A stretch of 64,000 bases of DNA, from the NCBI RefSeq assembly GCF_001005825.1, contig NZ_LBHV01000001.1, positions 434,001 through 498,000 on the forward strand. Direction: 5' to 3'. Source of the DNA: Rhizobium sp. LC145 (GTDB lineage: Bacteria; Pseudomonadota; Alphaproteobacteria; Rhizobiales; Rhizobiaceae). Below the pieces are notes generated by a model, which was not told the origin of the DNA, did no database searches, and worked only from the letters and a program-made list of their open reading frames with translations. Made by a program: the position numbers and the translations under genes. Below, in pieces: positions 25,630 through 33,571 of the stretch (its first letter is position 1; every line of letters begins with the position of its first letter).

Positions 25630-25932
25630 ATGGCCGATCGCATCGTCGTCTACTGGCGGGATATTCCGGCACAGATCATCGTCAGAAAGGGCCGCCAGGC
25701 GGCCAAGCGGGAGCTTTCGCTTCGTTTCACCGAGGCGATCGACATGTGCGCGATGCGCACCGGCGCTTCCGAGACCGACGATTATCTGGCCGAATGGCGC
25801 AAGGCCGAGCCCGTGCCCGTCTCGGACGATCTCGAAGCCGAAGCAGACAGGGCCGCAGCGGAGCTGGAGGCCGCCTATGACAAGGAACGGCTGGTGGCGC
25901 TGGTGAAGGCCGGAGGCCGCGAGAATGGCTGA
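25630..25932 (+). CDS. 'Virulence factor'-domain (PF13769-like) small protein
   Basis: A 100-residue acidic protein opening MADRIVVYWRDIPAQIIVRK, which matches the small conserved domain misleadingly named virulence factor. ELSLRFTEAIDMCAMRTGAS holds a single cysteine. The ATG at 25630 has GGAGG upstream and is preferred to 25570. It overlaps the metV-like gene by eight bases, so it is part of the one-carbon operon and may assist the MetVF complex. No enzyme motif is seen. Confidence 0.7.
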   Translation: MADRIVVYWRDIPAQIIVRKGRQAAKRELSLRFTEAIDMCAMRTGASETDDYLAEWRKAEPVPVSDDLEAEADRAAAELEAAYDKERLVALVKAGGRENG

Positions 25933-26506
25933 AGCAAGACCCGCGATCGGCAATGCCCAAGCGGCAAGCAAGGCCGCGACCGGCGCCTATACGCCCGCCG
26001 ACGTTTCGCCGAACCGCCGGGTGCAGCGGCGCTATTCGATCCGCCTCTGGTCCGTCAGGCATTCCCGCTTCCTCGAATGGTTCTACAACCGCTTCGCCGA
26101 GGTCTTCCTGCTGCTGCACCCGCTCTGGAAGGCGATCGGCTACAAACGGGTGGAGGCACCCGTCACCTTCGTCGAGAAGCGGGTCAAAGGCATGCTCTTC
26201 GACTGTCGCATGTGCGGCCAGTGCATATTGTCCTCAACCGGCATGTCCTGCCCCATGAACTGCCCTAAGCAATTGCGCAACGGCCCCTGCGGCGGCGTGC
26301 GCGCCAACGGAAACTGCGAGGTGGAGCCGGATATGCCCTGCGTATGGGTCAAGGCCTGGGAAGGTTCGCGCAACATGGCGGGCGGCGACGCGATCTTGAA
26401 CGTCCAGAAGCCGGTCAACCAGTCGCTGCGCGAGACCTCCTCATGGCTGCGCGTGACGGCGGAAGCGGCCGCACGCCGGCAGGCTTCGAAGGAAAGCCAG
26501 GCATGA
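25925..26506 (+). CDS. MetV-like protein (MTHFR C-terminal-type, PF12225)
   Basis: A 193-residue protein with eight clustered cysteines at residues 94, 97, 100, 109, 113, 122, 131 and 139 (motif CRMCGQC, then CPMNCP and NGPCGG), the hallmark of the zinc/iron-sulfur MetV partner of methylenetetrahydrofolate reductase in acetogens. The N-terminal ~80 residues are amphipathic and may touch the membrane (FLEWFYNRFAEVFLLLHPLW). It overlaps metF at ATGA and the upstream small gene by 8 bp. In this setting the pair would oxidise methyl-THF made from betaine methyls; the direction is inferred. Confidence 0.82.
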   Translation: MAEARPAIGNAQAASKAATGAYTPADVSPNRRVQRRYSIRLWSVRHSRFLEWFYNRFAEVFLLLHPLWKAIGYKRVEAPVTFVEKRVKGMLFDCRMCGQCILSSTGMSCPMNCPKQLRNGPCGGVRANGNCEVEPDMPCVWVKAWEGSRNMAGGDAILNVQKPVNQSLRETSSWLRVTAEAAARRQASKESQA

Positions 26507-27594
26507 GCCCCGACATCAACCCGCATGATCCCGGTGCGCCGCTCGATCCCCTGCCCGGCCATTCCTCCCGCGGGCGGCTGGAACGCGTGCTTAGGCGAGG
26601 CGAATTCGCGGTCACCGCCGAACTCAATCCGCCCGACAGCGCCGACCCGCAGGACGTCTACGAGCGCGCGGCGATCTTCGACGGCTGGGTGGATGGTATC
26701 AACGCGGTGGATGCCTCCGGCGCCAACTGCCACATGTCCTCGGTCGGCATCTGCGCGTTGCTCACCCGCATGGGCTATGCGCCGATCATGCAGATCGCCT
26801 GCCGCGACAAGAACCGCATCGCCATACAGGGCGACGTGCTCGGGGCTTCCGCCATGGGCGTGCAGAACATCATGTGCCTGACCGGCGACGGGGTGCAGGC
26901 CGGCGATCAGCCGGGCGCAAAGCCGGTATTCGACCTCGATTGCATGTCGCTGCTTTCCACGGTCCGCACCATGCGCGACGAGGCGAAATTCCTCTCCGGC
27001 CGCAAGCTCACCACGCCGCCGCATGTCTTCCTCGGCGCGGCGATCAACCCCTTCGCTCCCCCTTACGACTTCCGGCCCTACCGGCTCGGCAAGAAAATCG
27101 AGGCGGGCGCGCAGTTCGTGCAGAGCCAGTATTGCTTCGACGTGCCGATGTTCCGCGAATACATGAAGAAGGTGCGCGATCTCGGCTTCCACGAGAAATG
27201 CTTCATCCTGGTCGGGGTCGGGCCGCTGGCATCGGCCAAGACCGCGCGCTGGATACGCTCCAACGTGCCCGGCATCCATATTCCCGATTCCGTCATCGCG
27301 CGGCTCGAAGGGGCGCAAGACCAGAAGCGCGAGGGCAAGCAGCTCTGCATCGACATCATCAACGAGGTGAAGGAGATCGAAGGCGTCTCCGGCATCCATG
27401 TGATGGCCTATCGGCAGGAAGAATATGTCGCCGAGATCGTCCATGAATCGGGCGTTCTGAAGGGCCGAAGGCCCTGGAAGCGCGAAGCGAACCCGACGGA
27501 CGCGCTCGTCGCCGAACGGCTCGAGCAGTTGCGCGAAGGCCGGGAGCAAAACCAGGAGCAGCTTGCGGATATCGCCGCGCATAAACCCCATTGA
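26503..27594 (+). CDS. Methylenetetrahydrofolate reductase, MetF-like catalytic subunit
   Basis: A 363-residue MetF-type TIM-barrel enzyme using FAD to interconvert methylene-THF and methyl-THF. The start ATG overlaps the MetV stop (ATGA). Seen are EFAVTAELNPPDSADPQDVY (with the catalytic Glu), GVQNIMCLTGDGVQAGDQPG, and FVQSQYCFDVPMFREYMKKV near 210-230. It is longer and clearly different from the ~300-residue housekeeping MetF, and always comes with the MetV partner here. Its likely job is oxidation of methyl-THF produced by the corrinoid pathway, feeding serine or formate pools. Confidence 0.85.
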   Translation: MSPDINPHDPGAPLDPLPGHSSRGRLERVLRRGEFAVTAELNPPDSADPQDVYERAAIFDGWVDGINAVDASGANCHMSSVGICALLTRMGYAPIMQIACRDKNRIAIQGDVLGASAMGVQNIMCLTGDGVQAGDQPGAKPVFDLDCMSLLSTVRTMRDEAKFLSGRKLTTPPHVFLGAAINPFAPPYDFRPYRLGKKIEAGAQFVQSQYCFDVPMFREYMKKVRDLGFHEKCFILVGVGPLASAKTARWIRSNVPGIHIPDSVIARLEGAQDQKREGKQLCIDIINEVKEIEGVSGIHVMAYRQEEYVAEIVHESGVLKGRRPWKREANPTDALVAERLEQLREGREQNQEQLADIAAHKPH

Positions 27595-27640
27595 GACAGA
27601 AATCAGCCGGCTGCAGGAGCCCGGCGTCCCGGAGGACCAT

Positions 27641-28603
27641 ATGACCCGCACCATCGTCGCATCCGCCACCCGCGAAGTCGTGATCGGTTTCGATCAGCCC
27701 TTCTGCGTGATCGGCGAGCGGATCAATCCGACAGGCCGCAAGAAGCTGGCCGCTGAAATGATCGAGGGCAATTTCGATACCGTCATCAAGGATGCGCTGG
27801 AGCAGGTCGCCGCCGGCGCGACGATGCTGGACGTCAACGCGGGCGTCACCGCCGTCAATCCGAACGAGACCGAACCGCCGCTGCTCGTCCAGACGCTGGA
27901 AATCGTCCAGAACCTCGTGGACGTGCCGCTCTCGATCGACAGTTCGGTCACCGCAGCCATCGAGGCCGGCCTGAAGGTCGCCAAGGGCCGTCCGCTCGTC
28001 AATTCCGTCACCGGCGAGGAGGAGAAGCTCGAAGCCATCCTGCCACTCATCAAGAAATACGACGTTCCGGTCGTCGCCATCTCCAACGACGAGACCGGCA
28101 TCTCGATGGATCCGGACGTGCGCTTCGCCGTCGCCAAAAAGATCGTCGAACGCGCGATGGATTACGGCATCAAGCCGCACGATATCGTCGTCGATCCGCT
28201 CGTCATGCCGATCGGCGCGCTCGGCGATGCCGGACGGCAGGTCTTCCAGCTTCTCTATCGGCTGCGTAACGAACTGAAGGTCAACACCACCTGCGGCCTT
28301 TCCAACATCTCCTTCGGCCTGCCGCACCGCCACGGCATCAATGCCGGCTTCATACCCATGGTGATCGGCGCCGGCATGACGTCGGCAATCATGAACCCCT
28401 GCCGCCCGCAGGAGATGGAGGCGGTTCGCGCCGCGAACGTGCTGAACGGCACGGACGCGAATTGCGCGACCTGGATCAGGACCTATCGCGACTACAAGCC
28501 GGCAGAAGGCGGAGCTGCCGCCGCGGCCGCCCCGATGCCTTCAGCCGGCGGCCGTCGCGGCGGACGCGCGGCACGGACCGGTGCTGCGGCAAGGATGGAA
28601 TGA
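27641..28603 (+). CDS. Methyltetrahydrofolate:corrinoid methyltransferase (pterin-binding, MtgA/MtrH-like)
   Basis: A 320-residue pterin-binding TIM-barrel protein (PF00809). CVIGERINPTGRKKLAAEMI opens the domain; MLDVNAG, PLSIDSS and PLVNSVTGEEEKL are the folate-binding loops as in MetH and CFeSP methyltransferase. It would carry the methyl from the corrinoid protein to THF. The ATG at 27641 has GGAGG six bases upstream and fits the family start. The last ~35 residues are a low-complexity Ala then Arg/Gly tail (GGRRGGRAARTGAAARME) like the N-terminal leader of the MttB protein. Confidence 0.88.
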   Translation: MTRTIVASATREVVIGFDQPFCVIGERINPTGRKKLAAEMIEGNFDTVIKDALEQVAAGATMLDVNAGVTAVNPNETEPPLLVQTLEIVQNLVDVPLSIDSSVTAAIEAGLKVAKGRPLVNSVTGEEEKLEAILPLIKKYDVPVVAISNDETGISMDPDVRFAVAKKIVERAMDYGIKPHDIVVDPLVMPIGALGDAGRQVFQLLYRLRNELKVNTTCGLSNISFGLPHRHGINAGFIPMVIGAGMTSAIMNPCRPQEMEAVRAANVLNGTDANCATWIRTYRDYKPAEGGAAAAAAPMPSAGGRRGGRAARTGAAARME

Positions 28604-28626
28604 AGAGGATGGAATGAAGGTGAAGC

Positions 28627-28798
28627 CCCCCTCTGGCCTGCCGGCCATCTCCCCCACAAGGGGGGAGAGACTAGAGGGGTCCGCCTCATTCCAAAGATAC
28701 GACTGAGCTTTTGCCAAATTACGTGCGCATTGAAGAAAGAACGGTGCGGCATGTTTTCTCCCCCCTTGTGGGGGAGATGGCCGGCAGGCCAGAGGGGG
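28627..28798. repeat. Palindromic intergenic element with 42-bp perfect arms (RIME-like)
   Basis: Arms at 28627-28668 and 28757-28798 are perfect reverse complements over 42 bp, and each arm itself contains a GGCCTGCCGGCC and a CCCCCACAAGGGGG hairpin. The spacer is 88 bp and AT-richer. The layout matches the rhizobial intergenic mosaic (RIME) type element. It lies between the pterin methyltransferase gene and the corrinoid activator gene, so it may act as an RNA-processing or attenuating structure in the operon. Confidence 0.85.
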
Positions 28799-28827
28799 AA
28801 CCTTCAAACGCACGGGGATAGTGATAA

Positions 28828-30864
28828 ATGAACGACGCGCCTTCGAAACCACTGGTCCTCTTCATGCCCTCCGGCAAACGCGGCCGCTTCCCGGTCGGCA
28901 CGCCGGTGCTGGAGGCCGCGCGCCAACTCGGCGTCTATGTGGAGAGCGTGTGCGGCGGGCGGGCGACCTGCGGGCGCTGCCAGGTTTCCGTACAGGAAGG
29001 CCGGTTCGCCAAGCACGGCATCAAATCCGCCAACGACCACCTTTCGCCGGTCGGGCCGAAGGAGGAGCGCTACGACCGCGTGCGCGGCCTGCCGGAAGGC
29101 CGGCGCCTCTCCTGCTCCGCCCAGATCCTCGGCGACCTCGTCATCGATGTGCCGCAGGATACGGTCATCAATGCCCAGGTGGTGCGCAAGGCGGCCGACG
29201 AGCGCGTCTTCGACCGCAACTCGGCAATCCGCATGTGCTATGTCGAGGTGGAAGAACCCGATATGGAAAAGCCGCTCGGCGATCTCGACCGGCTGAAGGC
29301 GGCGCTTGTCGCCGACTGGCATCTCGAAAATCTCGACGTGGATTTCCACTTGATCCCGAAGGTGCAGTCCATTCTGCGCAAGGGCGAATGGAAGGTGACG
29401 GCGGCGGTTCACAAGGACCATGACGATGCGCATCCACGCATCGTTGCGCTTTATCCGGGCTTGAAGAACGAGGCCTACGGCATCGCCTGCGATATCGGCT
29501 CCACCACCATCGCCATGCATCTTTCCTCGCTGCTTTCGGGCCGGACGGTCGCCTCTGCCGGCACGTCCAACCCGCAGATACGCTTCGGCGAAGACCTGAT
29601 GAGCCGCGTTTCCTACGTGATGATGAACCCGGACGGGCGCGAGGCGATGACACTTGCCGTGCGCGAGGCGGTGAACGGGCTGATCGACAAGGTGTGCGCC
29701 GAAGGCGGCGTTTCGCGGGAAGACATTCTCGACAGCGTTTTCGTCGGCAACCCGATCATGCACCACCTCTTCCTGGGCATCGATCCCACCGAACTCGGCG
29801 GGGCGCCCTTCGCGCTTGCCGTTTCCGGTGCCGTGCATGTGAAATCCTCCGAGATCGGCCTGCCGATGAACCCCGGCACCCGCACCTATCTCCTGCCCTG
29901 CATCGCGGGCCATGTGGGCGCCGACGCCGCAGCCGCCACCCTTTCGGAAGGCCCTCACCGGCAGGACGAGATGATGCTGCTGGTCGATATCGGCACCAAT
30001 GCCGAAATCGTGCTCGGCAATGCCGCCCGCACGGTTGCGGCATCTTCACCGACCGGGCCCGCCTTCGAGGGCGCTGAAATCTCCTCCGGCCAGCGTGCAG
30101 CGCCCGGCGCGATCGAGCGCGTACGCATCGATCCGATAACGCTCGAACCCCGCTTCCGGGTGATCGGCGTGGAGCAATGGTCTGACGAGCCGGGTTTTGC
30201 CGAAGCGGCGGCCGCGACCGGTGTCAACGGCATCTGCGGCTCCGGCATCATCGAGGTGATCGCGGAAATGTATCTCGCCGGCATCATCTCGGAAGACGGC
30301 GTGGTGGACGGATCGCTTGGCGAGCGCAGCCCGCGCATCCTGGAGAACGGCCGGACCTTCTCCTATCTGCTACACGACGGCGAGCCGCGCATCACCGTCA
30401 CCCAGAACGACGTGCGCGCAATCCAGCTCGCCAAGGCGGCGCTCTATGCGGGCGTGAAGCTGCTGATGGACAAGCTCGGGATCGACCATGTCAATCGTAT
30501 CGGTCTTGCGGGCGCCTTCGGCACCTTCATAGATCCCAAATTCGCGATGGTGCTGGGGCTGATCCCCGATTGCGACCTCACCCGCGTCAAGGCGGTGGGC
30601 AATGCCGCCGGCACCGGCGCGCGCATGTGCCTGCTGAACCGCAGCTACCGCCGCGAGATCGAGGAAACCGTCAGGAAGATCGAGAAGATAGAGACGGCTC
30701 TTGAACCGAAGTTTCAGGAGCATTTCGTCTACGCCATGGCGCTGCCGAACAAGATCGATCCCTTCCCCAACCTCTCGGCTGCCGTGACACTGCCGGAGCG
30801 CAAGGTGCTGGCGGATGCCGCAGGCGAAGGCGGCGCCCGCAGGCGCCGCCGTTCTCGAGAATGA
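28828..30864 (+). CDS. RACo-type corrinoid activation protein (2Fe-2S plus ASKHA ATPase)
   Basis: A 678-residue reductive activator of corrinoid proteins. Residues 1-100 form a plant-type ferredoxin domain with C42, C48, C51 and C96 (VCGGRATCGRC, then LSCSAQ). The rest is the DUF4445/ASKHA region with YGIACDIGSTTIAMHLSSLL, LLVDIGTNAEIVLG and GICGSGIIEVIAEMYLAG. The protein uses ATP to drive one-electron reduction of inactive Co(II) corrinoid to Co(I). The 2Fe-2S type separates it from archaeal RamA. It ends in an Arg run (GEGGARRRRRSRE). It is the last gene of the rightward operon, after the RIME-like element. Confidence 0.92.
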   Translation: MNDAPSKPLVLFMPSGKRGRFPVGTPVLEAARQLGVYVESVCGGRATCGRCQVSVQEGRFAKHGIKSANDHLSPVGPKEERYDRVRGLPEGRRLSCSAQILGDLVIDVPQDTVINAQVVRKAADERVFDRNSAIRMCYVEVEEPDMEKPLGDLDRLKAALVADWHLENLDVDFHLIPKVQSILRKGEWKVTAAVHKDHDDAHPRIVALYPGLKNEAYGIACDIGSTTIAMHLSSLLSGRTVASAGTSNPQIRFGEDLMSRVSYVMMNPDGREAMTLAVREAVNGLIDKVCAEGGVSREDILDSVFVGNPIMHHLFLGIDPTELGGAPFALAVSGAVHVKSSEIGLPMNPGTRTYLLPCIAGHVGADAAAATLSEGPHRQDEMMLLVDIGTNAEIVLGNAARTVAASSPTGPAFEGAEISSGQRAAPGAIERVRIDPITLEPRFRVIGVEQWSDEPGFAEAAAATGVNGICGSGIIEVIAEMYLAGIISEDGVVDGSLGERSPRILENGRTFSYLLHDGEPRITVTQNDVRAIQLAKAALYAGVKLLMDKLGIDHVNRIGLAGAFGTFIDPKFAMVLGLIPDCDLTRVKAVGNAAGTGARMCLLNRSYRREIEETVRKIEKIETALEPKFQEHFVYAMALPNKIDPFPNLSAAVTLPERKVLADAAGEGGARRRRRSRE

Positions 30865-30875
30865 AAAGGTAAGGA

Positions 30876-31772
30876 TCAGGCCGCCGCGGCGATGAAGGAG
30901 CCGTAGGCTTCGCGAATGCTCTCGGCCACGGCCTTGGCCGGATGCGAAAGCTGCGGGGTGGTCAGCAGCCGTATGTCGAAGCTCAGGAGCTCCGGCAGGC
31001 CTTCCTTCGGCCCGAGTATCTGCATGTCCTCGGTCACATAGGAAAGCGGGAAAGGCGCGATCGCAAGATCGGAGACCACGGCGGCGCGCTGCGCCATCGT
31101 ATGCGCGCTGGCATAGGCGATGCGATATTGACGCTTGTGCTTTTCGAGCTGCGAGATCGCGTCCTGCCGCCAGACGCAGCCATCCTCCCAAACGGAGATC
31201 GGCAGCGGATCGCGCAGATAGGCGGTGCCGCACTTGGCACCAGCCCAGACCAGCTTTTCGGTATGAATCACCTCCCCGATCGTCGGGAACGGCCGCGTGG
31301 CGCAATTGATGAGCGTCAGGTCGAGCCGCTGTTCATCCATGCGCTTGCGGAGCTGGATGCTCTGGTCGACCGTGACATCCACCATGATGCCGGGGAACGC
31401 TTCGCCGAAATGCTTGAGCACTCTCGGCAGAATGCGTTCGGCAATGTCATCCGGGGCACCGAGACGCACTACGCCTGAGAGCTCCGGCATCACGAAGCGC
31501 GACACCGCCTCGTTGGAGAGCGCCAGCATGCGCCGCGCGTAGGAAAGCAGCATTTCTCCATGCTGGGTGAGCGTGACCGAACGGGCATCGCGCAGGAAGA
31601 GCGTCGTCTTCAACTGCTCCTCCAGCTTCTTGATCTGCATCGACACAGCCGACGGCGTGCGGAATACGGCCTCGGCGGCCGTGGAGAAATTGCCGGTCTC
31701 GGCGATCGCCACGAAGGTTCTGAGAACATCATTGTCGAGAAGCGGCAGCGGGGGACGGAACGGCACTGTCAT
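30876..31772 (-). CDS. LysR-family transcriptional regulator
   Basis: A 298-residue LysR-type regulator. The winged HTH is at residues 12-70 (TFVAIAETGNFSTAAEAVFR, then SAVSMQIKKLEEQLKTTLFL), followed by the periplasmic-binding-protein-like effector domain (RLGAPDDIAERILPRVLKHF). It ends 11 bp after and convergent to the corrinoid activator, and is divergent from the DUF1127 gene at 31989. It might sense a betaine metabolite, but it is not divergent from any catabolic gene, so the target is unknown. Confidence 0.9.
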   Translation of the reverse strand: MTVPFRPPLPLLDNDVLRTFVAIAETGNFSTAAEAVFRTPSAVSMQIKKLEEQLKTTLFLRDARSVTLTQHGEMLLSYARRMLALSNEAVSRFVMPELSGVVRLGAPDDIAERILPRVLKHFGEAFPGIMVDVTVDQSIQLRKRMDEQRLDLTLINCATRPFPTIGEVIHTEKLVWAGAKCGTAYLRDPLPISVWEDGCVWRQDAISQLEKHKRQYRIAYASAHTMAQRAAVVSDLAIAPFPLSYVTEDMQILGPKEGLPELLSFDIRLLTTPQLSHPAKAVAESIREAYGSFIAAAA

Positions 31773-31988
31773 GACACGTCTCTTTCAATAAATTTGAACT
31801 TAAACACCATATCATTTCGTTTGATTGAAAGTCAACCGAGGAGCATATTCGGGTCATCGGATGCAACCCGCATATGCGACCGCCGCGTTGAAACTGAACA
31901 GGTCGCTCATTCTCATCCGATCGATTGATGAATTGGCCAGGCCCGAACTCCTGACAATGCCGGCCCATCAAGCCCAAGGAGAATTACG

Positions 31989-32201
31989 ATGACCACGATC
32001 AGCTACCATGGAAGCCACGGACGTCCGTCTCCGCTTTCCGCGCTTTTCCGCAACGTGACCGATCTTCCGGCGCGGCTTCAGCATGAATGGCGCCTGCGCC
32101 AGACACAGAAGATGCTGGAATCCCTCCCCGCGGAAATTCGCAAGGATATCGGATGGCCCACGAGCGACGCCAGCAACCCCGCCGACCTGCGCGGACGCTG
32201 A
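31989..32201 (+). CDS. DUF1127-domain small protein
   Basis: A 70-residue protein with the DUF1127 core LQHEWRLRQTQKMLESLPAE then IRKDIGWP near residues 30-57, following an N-terminal polar region. These short proteins are common next to LysR regulators in Rhizobiales, and some influence growth or phosphate uptake. AAGGAG lies nine bases upstream of the ATG. The 215-bp gap to the divergent LysR gene contains an AT-rich promoter-like stretch at 31795-31840. Confidence 0.8.
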   Translation: MTTISYHGSHGRPSPLSALFRNVTDLPARLQHEWRLRQTQKMLESLPAEIRKDIGWPTSDASNPADLRGR

Positions 32202-32444
32202 ACGACCCTACTCTGAACGACACATGGCCCGCCGCATAGCACCTGTCGAAGGCTGCGGGCCATGAGTACCCTTCAGAACCCTTCCCTCGCCTTTGTTCCA
32301 AGGCTTTGCGGCCATCTCACGATGTCGCAAAAATGTCTTATGCGGGACGCTTAATCCTCTTTTCCGTTACCGCTTTCCATGTCAATGTCGCTTTTGAACT
32401 ATTCGCAAAGCCGCGATGAACGGCAGCAAAAGGGAACAGCGATC

Positions 32445-33476
32445 ATGGATGTATCGAGCAAGGCTCCCCCCACCAAGAAGCGGTCCATCGTCTTCTACCT
32501 GGTGCCTCAATTTACCATGCTGCCGTTCTCGGCGGCCGTCGAGACGCTCCGGATCGCCAACCGGATGCTCGGCTATTCCGCCTATACCTGGCGGCTCTGT
32601 TCCGTCGACGGCCAGAAGGTCTATTCCTCGAGCGGCATCGCGCTCGAAGCGAACTCCTCCCTTGCGGACGAACGTCGCAATCTCTCCGGCGAGAACCGCC
32701 CGGACATGGTGCTGGTCTGTTCCGGCGTCTATGTCGAGGAATACAACAACAAGTCGGTCAACGCCTGGCTGCGCGAGACCTATAATCGCGGCATCGCCGT
32801 CGGCAGCCTCTGCACCGGGGCGCATGTGCTCGCCCAGGCGGGCCTGCTGAACGGCAAGCGCTGCGCCATCCATTGGGAAAACCTGCCGGGCTTTGCCGAA
32901 GCCTTCCCACAGGCGGAAGTCTATGCCGATCTTTATGAGGTGGACGGCAATATCTACACCTGCGCCGGCGGCACCGCCTCGCTCGACATGATGCTGAACC
33001 TGATCGGCCAGGATTTCGGCGAGAACCTGGTCAACCGCGTCTGCGAACAGCAGCTCACGGACCGCGTGCGCAACCCGCACGACCGCCAGCGCCTTCCGCT
33101 TCGCGCGCGGCTCGGCGTGCAGAACTCCAAGGTCCTCTCCATCATCGAACTGATGGAGAACAACCTTTCGGAACCCCTGTCTCTCGTGGAAATCGCCGAG
33201 GATGCGGGTCTCTCGCGCCGTCAGATCGAGCGCCTGTTCCGCCAGGAAATGGGGCGTTCCCCTGCCCGCTACTATCTGGAAATCCGGCTCGACCGCGCCC
33301 GGCACCTGCTCGTGCAGTCCTCCATGCCGGTGGTGGAAGTGGCCGTCGCCTGCGGCTTCGTTTCGGCCTCGCACTTCTCCAAATGCTATCGCGAGGTCTA
33401 CAACCGCTCGCCGCAACAGGAGCGCGCCGAGCGCAAGCTGACGATGAGCACATCACGCCTGGGCGTGGCGGCCTGA
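32445..33476 (+). CDS. GlxA-family transcriptional regulator (DJ-1/PfpI plus AraC HTH; GbdR-like)
   Basis: A 343-residue regulator with an N-terminal DJ-1/amidotransferase-like domain (FYLVPQFTMLPFSAAVETLR; the Cys elbow GSLCTGAHVLAQAG near residue 123) and a C-terminal AraC HTH pair (LVEIAEDAGLSRRQIERLFR and VVEVAVACGFVSASHFSKCY). Such proteins include GbdR, which in Pseudomonas senses glycine betaine and dimethylglycine and activates their catabolism. Its place between the B12 cluster and the DMGDH-like gene supports that role here, by inference. The ATG at 32445 with AGGGAA upstream is favoured over 32379. Confidence 0.82.
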   Translation: MDVSSKAPPTKKRSIVFYLVPQFTMLPFSAAVETLRIANRMLGYSAYTWRLCSVDGQKVYSSSGIALEANSSLADERRNLSGENRPDMVLVCSGVYVEEYNNKSVNAWLRETYNRGIAVGSLCTGAHVLAQAGLLNGKRCAIHWENLPGFAEAFPQAEVYADLYEVDGNIYTCAGGTASLDMMLNLIGQDFGENLVNRVCEQQLTDRVRNPHDRQRLPLRARLGVQNSKVLSIIELMENNLSEPLSLVEIAEDAGLSRRQIERLFRQEMGRSPARYYLEIRLDRARHLLVQSSMPVVEVAVACGFVSASHFSKCYREVYNRSPQQERAERKLTMSTSRLGVAA

Positions 33477-33483
33477 CGGCTGA

Positions 33484-33512
33484 CAGGCAGGTCGCTAAGC
33501 CTGCCTGAATTT
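33484..33512 (+). terminator. Hairpin after the GlxA-type regulator gene
   Basis: CAGGCAGG (33484-33491) pairs with CCTGCCTG (33500-33507) around an eight-base loop, followed by AATTTCCC. It sits just past the regulator stop and can end its transcript. Confidence 0.6.
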
Positions 33513-33571
33513 CCCGCCTCAAGACGAATGGAAGCGCAAGGCGGCGATGCTTCCGGCCGCCTCGCGAAAGG

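Noticed and set aside
28627..28798. Insertion sequence ends
   Set aside because: The 42-bp arms enclose only 88 bp without a transposase and show the internal hairpins of a RIME-like repeat.
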